Source: Chaetorhynchus papuensis
Taxonomy: Eukaryota > Chordata > Aves > Passeriformes > Rhipiduridae
DNA length: 64,000 nt
NCBI GenBank assembly: GCA_013396525.1
Contig: VWYX01000662.1
Location: forward strand, 62,001-126,000
Direction of reading: 5' to 3'
Position 1 is the first letter of the stretch. Each line of letters opens with the position of its first letter. The notes beneath the pieces were generated by a model, which was not told the origin of the DNA, made no database searches, and saw nothing but the letters and a program-made list of their open reading frames with translations. Shown in pieces: positions 13,440-26,819 of this stretch. Made by a program: the position numbers and the translations under genes.

Positions 13440-13998
13440 CAAGAGAGCAATTGTCCCGCCCTGCTCTTCACTGCTGCGGCCTCACGTTGGAAATTGTGTG
13501 CAGTTTTGGGCACCTCAGGATAAAAGAGATATGAAGCTATTGAGAGTGTCCAGAGGAGAGCAATGAGGATGGTGCAGGGCCTTGAGGGGAAGCCGTGTGA
13601 GGAGCAGCTGAAGTCACTTGGTTTGTTCAGCCTGGAGGAGACTGAGGGGAGACCTCATTGTGGCCTTCAACAACCTCATGAGGGCAAGAGGAAGGACAGG
13701 CACCAATCTTTTCCCTGTGGTGATCTGTGACAGGACCCAAGGCAATGGCCTTAAGTTGTGTCAGGGGAGGTTTAGGTTGGATATCAGGAAAAGGTTCTTC
13801 ACCCAGAGGGTGCCTGGGCACTGGAACAGGCTCCCCAGGGAAATGGTCACAGCACCAGCCTGACAGAGTTCAAGAAGTGTTTGAGCAATGCTCTCAGGCA
13901 CAGGGTGTGACTCTCGGGGTGTCCTGTGCAGGGCCAGGAGTTCAACTTGATGATCTTTGAGGGTCCCTTCCAACTCAACTTTTTCTATAATTCTGTGA
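13440..13998 (+). mobile_element. CR1 LINE, 3' fragment, + strand
   Basis: About 560 bp resembling the 3' end of avian chicken-repeat-1. A GTCCAGAGGAGAGCAATGAG block is followed by the degraded end of the reverse-transcriptase frame (translations near GDLIVAFNNL and GHWNRLPREM), the 3' UTR, and the closing TCCCTTCCAACTC and ATTCTGTGA motifs. CR1 elements have short ATTCTGTG-type tails rather than poly-A, as here. It is 5'-truncated, which is usual for CR1, and its frame is interrupted. It is one of the main grounds for calling the sequence avian. The left edge is approximate. Confidence 0.9.
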
Positions 13999-16434
13999 TA
14001 AAAGGATAAAGAGGAGATGCTGTTACTAGTATGATGAGAAAACTAATGGCACTCTTGCTGTCAAAGTCTATTTTAATGTTGTTTATAAAATTAAATCTGA
14101 TTTTATGATCAGATCAGAAATATTATGTAGAAGATTAAGTTTTGTGGAAGAGAAAAACAATTCCCCCCCCATTTATCTTATGGCTTTTTAAAATCTCTGT
14201 ATATATCAAAACACTGCAGTAAGTTTGCTCTAGTCAGGAAGTTTATCTTTAAATTTACAATTTATTTATGTTGTATTTAAAAAGTGAAAAACTTATCTCA
14301 AACGTCGTTTAGCATAAATTGATGCTAAATATGATTTTGAAGCCAAAAAAGTCACCTACATATTTTATCACCAATCGAATTTTTATTACAAATTACATAC
14401 TTGAGCAGCTTCCTTCATCCAACTGAAGTCATTTCAGATGACCTTTTCCTCAGCAGCCTCTGTCTGAACAGAATATTGTTTTGCTGTTAATTGTTTTGGA
14501 CATAGTGTGTGAAAAATCTTAAGGGAGTTGAATTTTGTTGTTCAGGGTTCACAGTACATAATTTTGCTTGCATGTTTACTGCTGGCCTGTCAAAATATAT
14601 GAAGGAATAAATTTCTCCTACAGATCAACTAATCATGAAAATAGTGTTGAGGTGTTTGATTGACATAGTGAAGCTGTTAATTTAGAGAGTATCAAGATGG
14701 AATTAGGAAGTGACTGTTCTCAGCTGAAAATTTTTAATGCTGCATTTTAGATTTTTGTGCATTTTTATGCTGTCTCATGGACATATTAGGGAATTTCTGT
14801 GATTTGTTGCATTTAAATACTTAATGTTCAACATCATTTCAGTGCAAATTTTACTTTTTTGTAATAGGTGTTTTTATATTGATTGGAGAGAGTTGCTGCA
14901 TATGTAATGTGTTTGTACACTAAAGGGCTTTGGAAAACAAAGGATTCAGTCATTTTGAGATTTTGTTGGGGGGTTTTTTTGTTTCATTCTTGTCTTTGCA
15001 ACTTCAGTTCAAAATATTATGATAGCAGGCTGAAAATCTTCCTGCTCATTTCTCTGTGAATGGCTCCTTTATGACATGCTTAGAGGTTCCTTATCACTAT
15101 ATGGTCCTTTTTCAAGGTTTATATGTAGGAAGTTATGTTCAATACATCATACATAATAAGACCTTCTTTGATACCATGGTGTGGCAAAAATGTTAAGGTT
15201 GGTACTTTCATATCCATAGCCCTTGAAAGTTAATGGTTCGGTTTTTATTGAAAGCCACATTTTTCATGTTTGTTCAATTTTTTATTTTTTTTTTAACTCT
15301 AGCTTCAAGCATATGATACTGGCAGGTGTCACACAGATTGTAGAGGGCAAAAGGCTTCTTATGTCCCTAAAATTCCAGACACAGGTATGGTGGTAAAGCA
15401 AGTGTGCTTAGGTGGGAAAAACTGTGGATACCTAATGAAGTCCCTAACGAAATTTAGCCATAGCCCAGTAATGGTAATTTTCTTCCTTGGGTGAGCTGGG
15501 CAATTTTCTCATGCCTTCAATACTTCTGATCCCGTGCTGAGGCTGCTGTTTCTCATTTTTTTCATGAGCATAATCTGCTCGCTCATGTATAGCTGCTGAG
15601 GTGTAGTTTGTTCCAAGTTTTGGCCTCACGTTTCACCTGCACACTAAGGTGTCTGTAGCCTGATATTGGCTTATTTCCTTATTCAGGATTGCAAACAAGC
15701 AAGCATAAGCCTCACGTTAAACCCAGTGCTGAGCTGGTAATGCAGCTCTTTGGTCTCACTGAAGAGAAGTAGGGTAGAGACCATTAGCCAAGTCCTTGGG
15801 GATGCATGTGAGATACTCACTCCAATTGACCCTTTGTCATATAGAAATGCACCTGACAGGCTGTGCAAGGAAGCAGCTGAGTTCTCTGCCCTGGAAGGGA
15901 GATTGCTTTGCCTGGAGTTTTGGCAGATTTTTTTGAAGATTAGAAAATACTGGAGGAGGAGGGCAATTGATTCTAAATTTATGTTAACAGTAGTAAAAAA
16001 AAAATTCAGAAAGAATATCTGCTTTCTTGGCTAAGCCACACATCCCACCTTGGCTTTATCTCTCTTTTGGCTCTCAAGCTTTTATTCCTACTACTATTTA
16101 TTAAGGACTATGAAAGTGATCAGTGTTACAGAAACTATAAGGTAACATGCATCTGTCTCAGATTGTTTTATTCTGCAGCCACTCGACAAAATGTGGATTA
16201 AACATATGCTGGAGCTAGTGCTTCTGTGATCCAAGCAGGAAAATTAGGGTTGTAATTTTTCCATAATTTGGGAAATGTCTTTTAGATTGAGTATTTTTCA
16301 ATGGACACAATACGCCTCTCCATTCCTCACAGCTAGCACTGATTGTGTTGTTTTGTGTGGCCAAGAGATGTGTTTGAATAGTGGGATTCATAAACAAGCC
16401 AGCCTAGCTATGGCACTTGGATAGGGGCTGTAAA

Positions 16435-16508
16435 TTTTTTGGTGGTTTTTTTTTTTTTGGTTGTTTTTTGTTTGTTTGGTTGGTTGGTTTTTTGGTTTTT
16501 TTTTTTTT
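16435..16508. repeat. T/G-rich low-complexity tract
   Basis: Poly-T with interspersed G and GGTT units over about 75 bp. Open frames on both strands here are rich in Phe/Gly or Lys/Gln and are artefacts of the simple sequence. Confidence 0.75.
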
Positions 16509-18202
16509 AATTGATGAACCATTGTGCTTTGTTATAAACAAAAGGAGTCTAGAGCAAAGGAAAGGGCTGGTGAACACAGTAAGGTTCATGCTTTTAACCA
16601 AGTGGGAAAAGATAGAGCTCCTGTTTTTCTTCCCTCGGCTGTAGCGGCTCTCTCAGCAGTCTGACTGCCTTCCCTTGTGACATTTTTGCACTGCATTTCT
16701 AGGTCAGTGGTGACACAACTAGCATGCTTGTGCCCAAATTGATCATCTCAGTCTGCTGTACTCCACATGGCCTTCACATCTATCTTTGCCATAGGCTGTG
16801 TTTGCATTTCCTCAAGTCTTAAGAAACAGGGACAGCTCAGCAGGCGCACATTAACTTCTCATACGTCTTCTCACTCATATGAGTGAACTTCGCAAATAGA
16901 TCGGTGATGTGGGAAAAGTTGGTATAAAATCAGTGTCAGAAACAGAGATGACGTGTTGCTAAGATTATGAAAATTTGGTCAGATTAATTCTTCCAGAGAA
17001 GAACTGCCAATGCTGGACATTAGTGTGCACCTTCTGCTGTATGTTCTCTTACTCTTTCTCCTTCTTGTGGGTGAAAAAAACCCAGCATAGTCACGTTCAC
17101 AAGCATCTTTTTGCAGAGAATTGCCTTTAAGGGCATGACTTTTTTCTTTAACTGATAAAGTTATAGCCAAAAGTGGTTATAACCACTTTGTCAGATTCGA
17201 AAGAGGATCAGAAACAAGTGAAGAGCATCCACTGTAAGGGACAGGGCTAGTGAACAGCCTGTGCCCCCCGTTCCTCCCTTTGGCAGAAGTCTCTTGTGCG
17301 TGAGCACTGCTCCTCAGGGCACGGCCACTTTCATTCCTGGGTGTTGTGCTCATGCTGCTGTCCCATGAATGTCACTGCTCTGTGGGGACACTGCAAGACC
17401 CCTGCTCCCAGCCTGTTGCTGTCCTGAATTGGGTAGGAGGTGAAGTGAGAGGCCTGTCACCTGTGCTTGTATGGCTTTTGGATGCATGGAAAGTGTCACT
17501 GAGCAGCTCCTTGCTGGTGGCTGTGGCAGGCCTGTGACTACAATTCCAGGTGCTCAAAACTGGGTGTTGAGGACAACAAAGATCCAAAGAAGTGGGTAAA
17601 AGGACAGAGGTGAAGGGCAGAGCTGGTAAAGACAGAAAAATTGGCTCTCAGAGCTGGATTTGATGATAAGCCTGTCAATAGCAGAAAGATGTGCTGTTGC
17701 AGATCTCAGCTTCGTAGTTTTCTGTTTTTTCCTAACACAGCTAGTTTTAAACAAAATGAGGTGACTGAGTAATTTTTGAATTTGATTTTCTTGCACTTAG
17801 TTTCTTCCTTAGATTGCAAAGCTCAATAGATGATGATGGTATTTTAAAAACTCCATAGGTTTGCAAGTAGGAAGATATTTCTGATAAGGCACTCTTTTGG
17901 CTAATGAAATAGCAGCTTACGTGTGAGTTAGTATTGATGGCAGATTCAGTAATGACATGTGATTCAATTACTTTACTAGAGAGAGAAGCACTTAGACACA
18001 AATGTAAGATATTTCTGAACCTAGGCATCAGCTGGAGGTGATTGAAAATACACGATTTGTGCACATTTCTTCACATAATTACTGTGGAAAATATTGTGGC
18101 ATTGTAGTTAAAAGCAGAGAGTTTTGAATGCTAATAGCTGTAGAGGGAAGAGAATTCCCGGAGGAATGCTATTCTATAATCCCATGCTAATCTCCCCAAC
18201 AG

Positions 18203-18391
18203 AAAGCAGAAGAAGAGGAGCTTGTCCTCACACCTGATGGCACCAGGGAATTCCTGACTTTTGAAGTTCCACTGAATGACTCTGGGTCAGCTGGACTTGG
18301 CGTGAGTGTCAAAGGTAACCGGTCAAAAGAAAACCATGCCGATTTAGGAATCTTCGTCAAGTCCATTATTAATGGTGGAGCAGCGTCCAAG
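18203..18391 (+). CDS. PARD3: PARD3 exon: start of PDZ3
   Basis: This exon has 189 nt, 63 codons, phase 0 to 0. It opens with an acidic linker (KAEEEELVLTPDGT) and then PDZ3: first strand REFLTFEVPL at codons 15-24, the carboxylate-binding loop GLGVSV at codons 31-36, and the LGIFVKSIINGGAASK strand and turn at the end. PDZ3 of PAR-3 is the part known to take C-terminal ligands such as PTEN and VE-cadherin. The borders are CCAACAG|AAAGC and CCAAG|GTAAGAG. The linker reads EEEE where I remember mammals having EDED, so the acidic charge is kept. Only 464 bp separate it from the exon that completes the domain. Confidence 0.96.
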
Positions 18392-18855
18392 GTAAGAGGG
18401 AATATCTGTGTACTTTGATCTTCCTCAGTTTTCCATAAGTTATTTTGAAAATAACCATAGATTGAAGAAGAGTGAGATCTCTAGTGTTCTCCAATTATAC
18501 CATCAGAGGTCACATTTAGATTTCTACTCACATGTTTGCATGTCCCAGAATTTGAACAGCCCTAACAGATTCTCAGGAAGGAACGAGCCATCTCTGGTAC
18601 AGTTCCATGAGTGTGCTGTTTGAGCAAACAGGTTATGATAATAGCTTGAGTGCAAAACTGTAATTGGGATAGACATTTCCTACCGTGGCTGCATTGGAAG
18701 CTGTTATTCCAGTGTTCATTTGGCCATAAACTCTCAGGACTAAGCGTAGTTGGTTGAATATTTTTCTTTTGATTTGTTTTTTTTTTCTCTCTCCAGTAGA
18801 CAAAGCTTCTTTTGTGTGTGTTTTATGTAACTATCTATAATTTTTCCTTTTCCAG
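18392..18855 (+). other. PARD3: Intron, 464 bp, splitting PDZ3
   Basis: This is by far the shortest intron in the window. The donor is GTAAGAG. The acceptor is preceded by a long T-rich stretch and CTTTTCCAG. Nothing else is recognisable in it. Confidence 0.9.
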
Positions 18856-19026
18856 GATGGCAGGCTTCGTGTGAATGATCAACTAATAGCAGTTAATGGA
18901 GAATCATTATTGGGCAAAACTAATCAAGATGCTATGGAAACCTTAAGGAGGTCTATGTCCACTGAAGGAAACAAACGAGGAATGATTCAGCTTATTGTGG
19001 CAAGGCGAATAAGTAAATGCAATGAG
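18856..19026 (+). CDS. PARD3: PARD3 exon: second half of PDZ3
   Basis: This exon has 171 nt, 57 codons, phase 0 to 0. It begins DGRLRVNDQLIAVNGESLLG, the PDZ strand pair and turn. The ligand-contacting second helix follows (NQDAMETLRRSM), then GMIQLIVARRI as the last strand, ending SKCNE. With the preceding exon it makes a complete PDZ3 fold with no insertion or deletion against the mammalian protein as I know it. The borders are TTCCAG|GATGG and AATGAG|GTAATA. The near identity across birds and mammals indicates strong constraint on this domain. Confidence 0.97.
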
Positions 19027-20890
19027 GTAATAAGCTTTTGATATTGGGATTGGGAATTTTCACTTCTGAGGTATTTGTGTTTACATGTTTCCTCTGAGAC
19101 TTGAAAAGTAATATTTGAGAAGCTAAAGAAAGAGAGAATTACTAAACAATCTGAATTTCAGTGTTAGACATGCTAACGTTATTACTGATCAATAAAGTTT
19201 TTCTTTTGAGTATTTTTGTCAATGAAACACTGAATAAAGCTATATTGATTTTGTAATTGGATCTCACTGTTTACGTGATTTTTGTTCAGTGGAGTTTTTT
19301 ATGTAGGTCTGTTAGATCTTTCATTTTTAGACTTTGTGTTAACTGACTTGTTTCTTTGTCACTTCCAGTTTTTTAATTAAGAGTTGAGCTCTTGTATTTC
19401 ATTATTATATTTTATCTAAACAAAAGTTTAATATAAAGATTTTGCAAAACTTTATGCAAATAATTTAATCATTTTGGATTTTAAGTATGTTGTGTCTTGG
19501 CCTTAATTGCAGGGGAGGGTGAAATATTGAATTCAGGGTGAAGTGGTGATTCTTCTTCTGATGATTTGCAACTTGTCTTCCCTAGTACAATGTTAATGTG
19601 TTGATATTTTGAAATACATTCATGATTTCTAATAGCTTATCTTCTCTTTAATGTAAATAATGCTATATACTAGGAATATCTGGACATATGTTACTGAGAA
19701 GGACTGTAAATGCTGTGGAGGACAATTCAGAACAAACTGGAGAAAGAACTGAGTTAAATAGGATACAGTTGAATGGTGGGTCAGAAAAGCATCTCTTCTT
19801 TAGAAATCTAAAAGCCAATTCTTTCATTCTTGCTAGTACCAGTAGGTTTAATCAGGAACTTTATTTCTTGATCATCATGCTTCAGAAATGATGTGCATAA
19901 ATTGGTTTAGTAATGCTGCTCCTGCCCAGGGGAAAAAAGAATGGTTTACTTTTCAATGCATAAATCTTATCTTCAGAAAAAATCAGTCCATAGTGTATTA
20001 TAAAATCGTATCTGAAAAAGACACTAGGCTCTCTAAAAGTGTTAAGCTCCTCTTGATTAACTGCTTATACAAAGCTTTTATACACATACATGTTTATATG
20101 TGCACACTGCTAGAAAGCCAGTTTGGATGCACAGGGTTTCTTGCTTAGTGTTGAAGGAATGACGACCTTTTTGTATGTGGTGATGTCCTTTTCTAGCCCT
20201 AATTCAGACTGTCTTTTGGAGACTGTTCCTTATTTTTACCCATTTCAGGTGCTACTCCATGTTACTACATAAAAAGGGTGAAATATTTTACACTATTTCT
20301 CTGTTTAGTTTTTTTTTTTTCTAAAAGGTTGTCGAAGATGATCACTCTTCTCCTTGTGAAAGTCTTCTCTATTGAATTTATCCAGACAGTGTTTGTAAAC
20401 ATGATGGAGATAAACCAGCAGTGATGAACCAAAGATATTTCTCCTTAAATCCAACACAGTTTTTACTCATTCAAGAACAGCTTGGTCCCCTATATCTGCT
20501 TGACATTTAGCACGATTTATTTAGCAGAAATCGTGTGCCAAAACCAGCACAGCTGACTGCAGTATATGTGCTTCAAGATAAAAGAACTGATTGTGGAAAC
20601 AGATTTAGATACACTGAAATGTACCTGCACAAGGGCAGGATAGAGAGCTCTGTCTGGGCCTCCTTTACAGTTTTTGTGCATTTTCCGAACTCCTTAAAGA
20701 ACTGGCAAAATGAGCCATAATCATTAGGAAATCACTGATATGTCACTATTGCTGTAGTAATCATCTTGACAAAAAAACTTCTGTAAGTAATTTTTCCAAG
20801 GAATTATTTCTTTTATCACACTCATCCAAAGGAAATACGAGGTCAATACTGTTTGCATATTTTAATATGATGAAAGGACTTCTTGCATGG

Positions 20891-21100
20891 NNNNNNNNNN
20901 NNNNNNNNNNNNNNNNNNNNNNNNNNNNNNNNNNNNNNNNNNNNNNNNNNNNNNNNNNNNNNNNNNNNNNNNNNNNNNNNNNNNNNNNNNNNNNNNNNNN
21001 NNNNNNNNNNNNNNNNNNNNNNNNNNNNNNNNNNNNNNNNNNNNNNNNNNNNNNNNNNNNNNNNNNNNNNNNNNNNNNNNNNNNNNNNNNNNNNNNNNNN
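20891..21100. other. Assembly gap (210 N)
   Basis: A run of 210 undetermined bases. Open frames crossing it consist mainly of unknown residues and have no meaning. The true size of the missing sequence is unknown. Confidence 0.99.
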
Positions 21101-21386
21101 CTCAGTGACGGCTGCGTGGCCTGAGACCCAGCTGGAGACAGCACCGCCTCAGTGGCTGGCCTCGCCTTGCAGCCTTGGCTGTGTTATGCTTAATTCAGCA
21201 ACACAGATCACTCAGACATGCTGGTATTATACAAGTTTTCCCCTTGGAACATTCCAGAAACAGCCACCAGGAAAGATTTTTAGTATTAGAACACAAAAGA
21301 GATTTGGCAGCAAATTCAGGAGCTTGCAGATTAGAAGCAAAAGCATAAAAAGGGCAGACCCCACCTTAATAACTCCCACCTCTTAT

Positions 21387-21770
21387 CACCATAGAAGCAC
21401 AGAATCATTTAGATTAAAGATCATTGGCTCCAACCATTAACCCAGCACTGCCAAGTGTACCCCTAAACCATGTCCCAAAGTGCCACATCTACACATGTTT
21501 TAAAGACCTGCAGGGATGGTGACTCAGCCACTTCCCTGGGCATCATGTTCCAAAGCTTGACTACACTTTTCATAAAATATTTTACCTAATATCCAGTCTA
21601 AACCTTCCCTGGTATAACTGGAGACTGTTTCCTTTTGTCGTATCACTTGTTACTTGGGAGAAGAGACTAACCCCCACCTGTCTAAATCCTCCTTTTAGTT
21701 AGTTGTAGAGAGCAAAAAGGTCTCTCCTCAGCCTTCTCTTTACTCCAGGCTAAACACCCCCAGCTCCTCC
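21387..21770 (-). mobile_element. CR1 LINE, 3' fragment, - strand
   Basis: Reading the + strand one sees the reverse complement of a CR1 end: ATAGAAGCACAGAATCATTT, then CTCCAACCATTAACCCAGC, GGGATGGTGACTCAGCCACT, CTAATATCCAGTCTAAACC, and finally CTCCAGGCTAAACACCCCC. These blocks follow the order expected of an antisense avian CR1. It is truncated at its 5' end (right edge) and somewhat diverged. No intact reading frame remains. Confidence 0.9.
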
Positions 21771-24700
21771 AAAATGGGGGTCTACTGGTTTTATTAAATA
21801 CAAAAAGAAATGTTTAACTTTTCAGAAAGCATTTCCGTGGTATTTTTTATGCTCTTCTTTTTGTTCTACAAAGGAGTCACCATAAAAAAACAGCAGATAA
21901 AAAAAGATCCTGTTCAACTGATTTGTTTTCTTTGTTGATTTAGCATTGTATGTGCTCACTTTATGGTCAAAAAGATAGCTTTGTTTCTTGTTAGTCTGAA
22001 CTAAAGTTAAGTGGAACTGGCTTGGTTATATTCCCTTTTGTGCATCGCCAAGAACAGTGTTCACTCTGCTCTGTTCCAACGTACGGCCAGTCCTGCGAGG
22101 GCAGGGCTTGGCTGATTCCCTGCCACGCCATGGAGCACCCACAAGTGTCTCCAAAGGGAAATCCATACAGGGGGTGATAGTGCCAATGTAAAAAAGAATT
22201 GTGCTAAACATCTGGATGATAAAAGCAGTTGCTGTCTGGATGATAAAAAAACCCACAACAAAATAACAGCAAAAAAAGAACAAAAAGAACCCCAAGCCTT
22301 TTTTTCCCCCCTGCCTTCAAGTCCAGTAATTGTTTTGCATTTGCAAAGTCAAACTGACTTCTTTTTAGATAGGCTACACAGTCTGCTTCTTTTTTCAGTA
22401 ATACTGAGTTTTAATTGGATTTTAAGGAAGTTAATGGTATGAATACAGTTCTGGTTTTAATGTCAATTTTCATAATCAGCCCTAGGAATTGCTTAGGAGA
22501 GAGAATTAATTTTGCAGCACAGTTCTGCAGATTGTTGCTTCTGCCTGTTTCAATTTAGACTGGGATTTTCATGGTCTTTTTGTATTTTAGTTGCTGTCTA
22601 GAAGTGAGGGACAGCTCAGCCTCTGTTGTCCTGGGTTGAGAGAGGCAGGCACAGTTGCTTCTGATCTGCTGCAGAGGCACTGTCTTTGTCAGAGAGCTTT
22701 CTTTGGCTTCTTGAACATGAAAATGTTTCAGAACTTTGTGAAGTGACCTCAGATGTTCATTTCCACTGCCATCATTATTCTCAAACAGCTTCACAAGTTC
22801 TCATATTGTAAACTAAGCCTTCAGAGCAATTACAGTAACAATAAAATGTACATAAACACCATAAGAGTATTATCTTGACTTCAGAGAGGCAGGGAGGAGA
22901 TAGTTTGTATCATCAGCCCTTCCATAACTGTAGACTCAAAAGAGACCACAAACTTCCCAGAAGGTAAAAAGTGATTTTGTGCTGTTGTGGTTTTGCTGAA
23001 CTGAAGATTTGCCCGTGGAAAGAATTTTCATTGACTCACCAGGAGATAGCGTGTAATCCATCCAGGTTTTCAAGTGAATTGTCTTGAAGTAAATATTGAT
23101 ATAAGCACGGAGTGAGTGTTAGTTATGAATGAACTCCAAGCCAAAGCTGTGCATCTGAGTTTTTGTCTTGTTTGCATCATGTCTGTACAGAGTACAGCAA
23201 TATAGAATTCTGCAGGCTGCAGTACTGCAAACCTTGCAAAACTGTGTTTAATATCTCATCCACTTCAGACAAAATCGCACACTGAATATTTGATGGACAT
23301 TGTTAGATTACTGTAACAAAAACATTTAATTTGGGTTTTGGCTATATCTGAGGTTCCCTTGCCCCCCCATTTCAGAAAAGTTAAACATTCTGTTCTGTTC
23401 TATGTTTTCAGCTTCAAGCCTTGCATGTTAAATCGTCAACTTTCCTACATAAGCATGGAGAGGCTCTTTAAGATACATTTCCAAAGCTGTGAAAACAGTG
23501 AGAAAAATGGACAGAATAACAATAATATTGACTTGATATTCATATACGGCCAGTTTTTAACGCCTCATTTTTCAGAAGAGGTGGCCATCAGCTCTTTCGA
23601 TCCTTAACTCTGGGCTGAAATTGTTTAAATTGCTCAGATTTAAGGAGGAACGGTGGAGCTCCTTGTGCCATGTTCTGTTCATTAGGGATGCTGTTATGAT
23701 TGGCCTGTACGGGCAAATGAGCCCAGCGCTCAGGCACGGCTGCCGGGCACAGCCCTGCAGCTGGCGGCTCCGTGTGCTCGTTCGAGGAAACAAAGGGAAT
23801 TGTTGCTTTTGGAATCCTGCGCTTTCCAGTCCTGCAACCTGGACAGCTTAAGAGACACAGATTGCTTGTCTGTTCATGTCACAGGCAGGCTGCACTTGTC
23901 TGCCATTAAGTGAGAGAGCATCATGATTTTCCTCAAAATGAAAAATTTCAAGGGTTTTTCTTGTCTAGCCCCCTCCCCCTTTTTTGTTTTTTTGACAGAA
24001 TGAATGTTTTGCCAAACCTGCCTGAAATGAAGGTTTGCAAATGATTTGCAGATGCCCAAATTTCTTCATGAATGTCTGTTCATCTTTTTCTCCGTTTGAA
24101 AATGGGCAAACTATGAAACAGAGAGAGAGTCATGATTCCAGACCATATAAGGACCTCTTAATTCATTAAATAAATTGACTGATAGGTCAGTGAGAGAGAC
24201 TTTGCAAATGAGTAGTTTCATTAGAAGAGAAACAAGCATGTTTTCTTTTACAGTATGCGTGCAAGTATGAAATATTCAGCATCATTTTCCCCTGCATGCA
24301 TTACCTAGTTACCTACTTTGAAATTTATATGACAGGTTTGTTTTTTTCTTTCTCACTAGATTAGTCTTGGGATGACCTTTTGGAATTTAACTGTCAAAAA
24401 GTCTTTAGCATCTTCTCCAAGCATGGTGATTTCCCTGTTCACTCCCATCTCCAACTCATTGATAAAGCTGTTTATCAGCTTAAGCTGTTCCCAGCTCTGA
24501 TTCCTGGGGGAATCTATAACTCTTCTCCATCTTGAAGATCAATCTTTGTGTCCAATTCTTTAGCCAGTTTTCAACGCAGAAATGAAAATTTAGTCCAGTC
24601 CCATGAAAACTTAGTTTCTTTAATGCCTTTGATATTGATGCTTTGATATAGACTAGTAGTATTTTAAAAGTATCTGTGTTGAAAAAGGAAGCTGGAGTAT

Positions 24701-25337
24701 TTTGGACATCTTAACCACAGTACACAGATAAGAAAGGAAAAAAGAAAGCCCGGAGAATAATTCTGTGTGACACAAAGAGCTTCAGTCATCTCGATGCAGT
24801 GTAATATACAGCAAATTTGAATACTGACTTCTTTAACATCCATAATGCTTGCATGCCTATATTTGGATAATTCACTTTCTGAAGGAAAAGGGGAGTCGGA
24901 TTCTTGTTTCTTTAAAAACAAAAAAAAAGTTTGTTTATGCTTTGAATATCTTGGCACTCTTCTTGTGCATAAACGTTTTCATATTTATGTGCATAACTTC
25001 AGATAGGATGGATGGTGGTGTTTAAGCAAAAAGAACACATTATTTGTCCTTTTATCATCTAGATAAGCAGCAGCTGGGCTAGTTAGTACAGACAGTGCTT
25101 TAGCAAACAGCTGTTTTTTATCTGAATGACGAAGGGTCAGGGTAGAGACCTTTTTTATTTAAAAAAGATTTTAATCTTGTTTCTCTTTTTATTTTAAGAG
25201 AATGGAGAGAAAAGGAGCTACAGGCAATCTGTAGCATGGGAGATTTTATGGCATTTTTGTGAATATGATCATTTAGTATAGATCACTGCTAGGATTCAGA
25301 GAGGGAACTCTCTCTTTTCAGTCTACAGAGAAGGATC

Positions 25338-25690
25338 AGAGGGATCTTACCAGTCAGTGTCTATAAATACCTGATGGGAGTAATTAAGAAGTAATAAAAA
25401 AGACTGATCTAGATTCTTCTTAGGGCTGCCCAGTGCCAGGACAAGAGCAACAGGCACAAACCAAAATAAAAGAAATTTCTTTACACATAAGAAAAAAAAA
25501 ATTCTTCTTGGACGTCAACAGAGGCACAACTTGCCCTGGGAAGTTGAGGAGACTGTAATCTTGGGGATATTCAAAACCCAGCTGGGCAGGGCACTGTGAA
25601 ACCTGCTCTTGCTGGCCTTGTTTTTGGCAAGAGGTTGGACTAGACAATCTCCAGTGGTTTCATCCCCCTTCAGTTGGTCTGTGACTCTGA
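25338..25690 (+). mobile_element. CR1 LINE, 3' fragment, + strand
   Basis: The order GGGATCTTAC, GTGTCTATAAATACCTGA, GCCCAGTGCCAGGACAAGAG, GATATTCAAAACCCAGCTGG, GGTTGGACTAGACAATCTCC is that of the CR1 3' region in sense orientation. The final octamer tail is degraded to CTGTGACTCTGA. An A-rich interruption near 25490 marks decay. There is no coding capacity. Confidence 0.88.
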
Positions 25691-26819
25691 ACTGGCACTC
25701 CAGGGAGTGCTCCAGCAGCTATTGTTAGGGGACCAATTGCTGTGCCGATTTCTTTCCTTGCCAGGCCTTTAATGAAGTTAGGAGTTCCTACAACTTTGTT
25801 TATATTACCCACTCTTTATCAGCTATCAAATCAAATTATACCAGATAGCACTGAGGCTGGCTAAGAGAAGGAGCTAGAATGTGCAATTCAAGCTCTTTGT
25901 TAGAAAGGCATCAGGAACAACAAGTCTATTTGAACTGCAATCTTTCTTTGGACTGTTGGACTCTTTGTCTTGCCCAAAACACACTTTCCAAATTCTATGG
26001 TTTTTTTCTTGCACAAACTTTCTGTTAACAATGTAAGGAAAAGGCTTTTTGGTTTTTTGTGAAAGCCAGTTGTCTAATTTTTTGTATTTTATAAAAGGCA
26101 TCGTATCTTCTGTAAAATATTTGTGTAGCTGGCTGTCAATGCCTTTGTTTAAACCCATCTTTTTGAGATGCTAATTAGAAATGGAAAAACTTTTACTCAT
26201 GGAAATTATAAAATATGTGATGCGCTTTACAAGACATGGCCATATAAATGCAACATTCCTGTTATTTCTTTTATTTACCCTGTACTTTACTGTATTACCA
26301 GGACTGAATTTCTATATATTTCTCAGGTTCAGAACAATCTTCTTGTCAGTGTCTTTCTGAAAATCTCTTGAGATCTTTCTACAAATGAGTCTGAAAGTTG
26401 ATGGCTTGTCACATGAAGGACTGTGTGATATGGCTCACTAAAAGCTGGACACTTGTTACATAAAGTCGTCAATATAGCACTGGGAGAATAAATCCCAAAG
26501 CACTTTGATATTTTCACACCTTATTTAAAGGCAGTGAAATAAAGGGTAGTTCATAATTTAGTACCTTTATCATGCAAGTTTAAGCTCTCAAGCAGTCTAA
26601 TGTTGCTATGCTCTTTTTTCTGTAAAGTGTTTCAGAAGTTAATGTTTCCTTTCAAATTTGCCTCAGATTCCTTTATAACAGAGTCTACAAATATTGTTTA
26701 ATTTACTTTTCAGTAAAGCTGTCAGTTGTAATCTGCAATTTAAAAAAACTAATAAAACAAATCCTCATTTCAGAATTTAAACCTTATTGAGTGTAATTCA
26801 CTTGCACTGCAAGTTTATT

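Larger units (their letters stand above)
5421..18202 (+). other. PARD3: Intron, 12.8 kb, largest complete intron here
   Basis: It runs from donor GTAAGAG to acceptor CCCCAACAG. It contains a CR1 LINE fragment (13440-13998), a poly-A run at 7111-7125, a T/G-rich tract at 16435-16508 and a GC-richer patch at about 17230-17560 that I could not assign. Two exon-like in-frame segments at 11706-11783 and 15303-15392 are described in the findings. A cluster of ACGTG motifs lies at 12946-13010. Confidence 0.85.

Noticed and set aside
13618..13973. Overlapping open frames on both strands near 13.7 kb
   Set aside because: They are remnants of the CR1 reverse-transcriptase end and its 3' UTR. They are broken and not a gene.
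20883..21440. 185-residue and similar open frames around the gap
   Set aside because: They consist largely of unknown residues from the N run plus antisense CR1 sequence.
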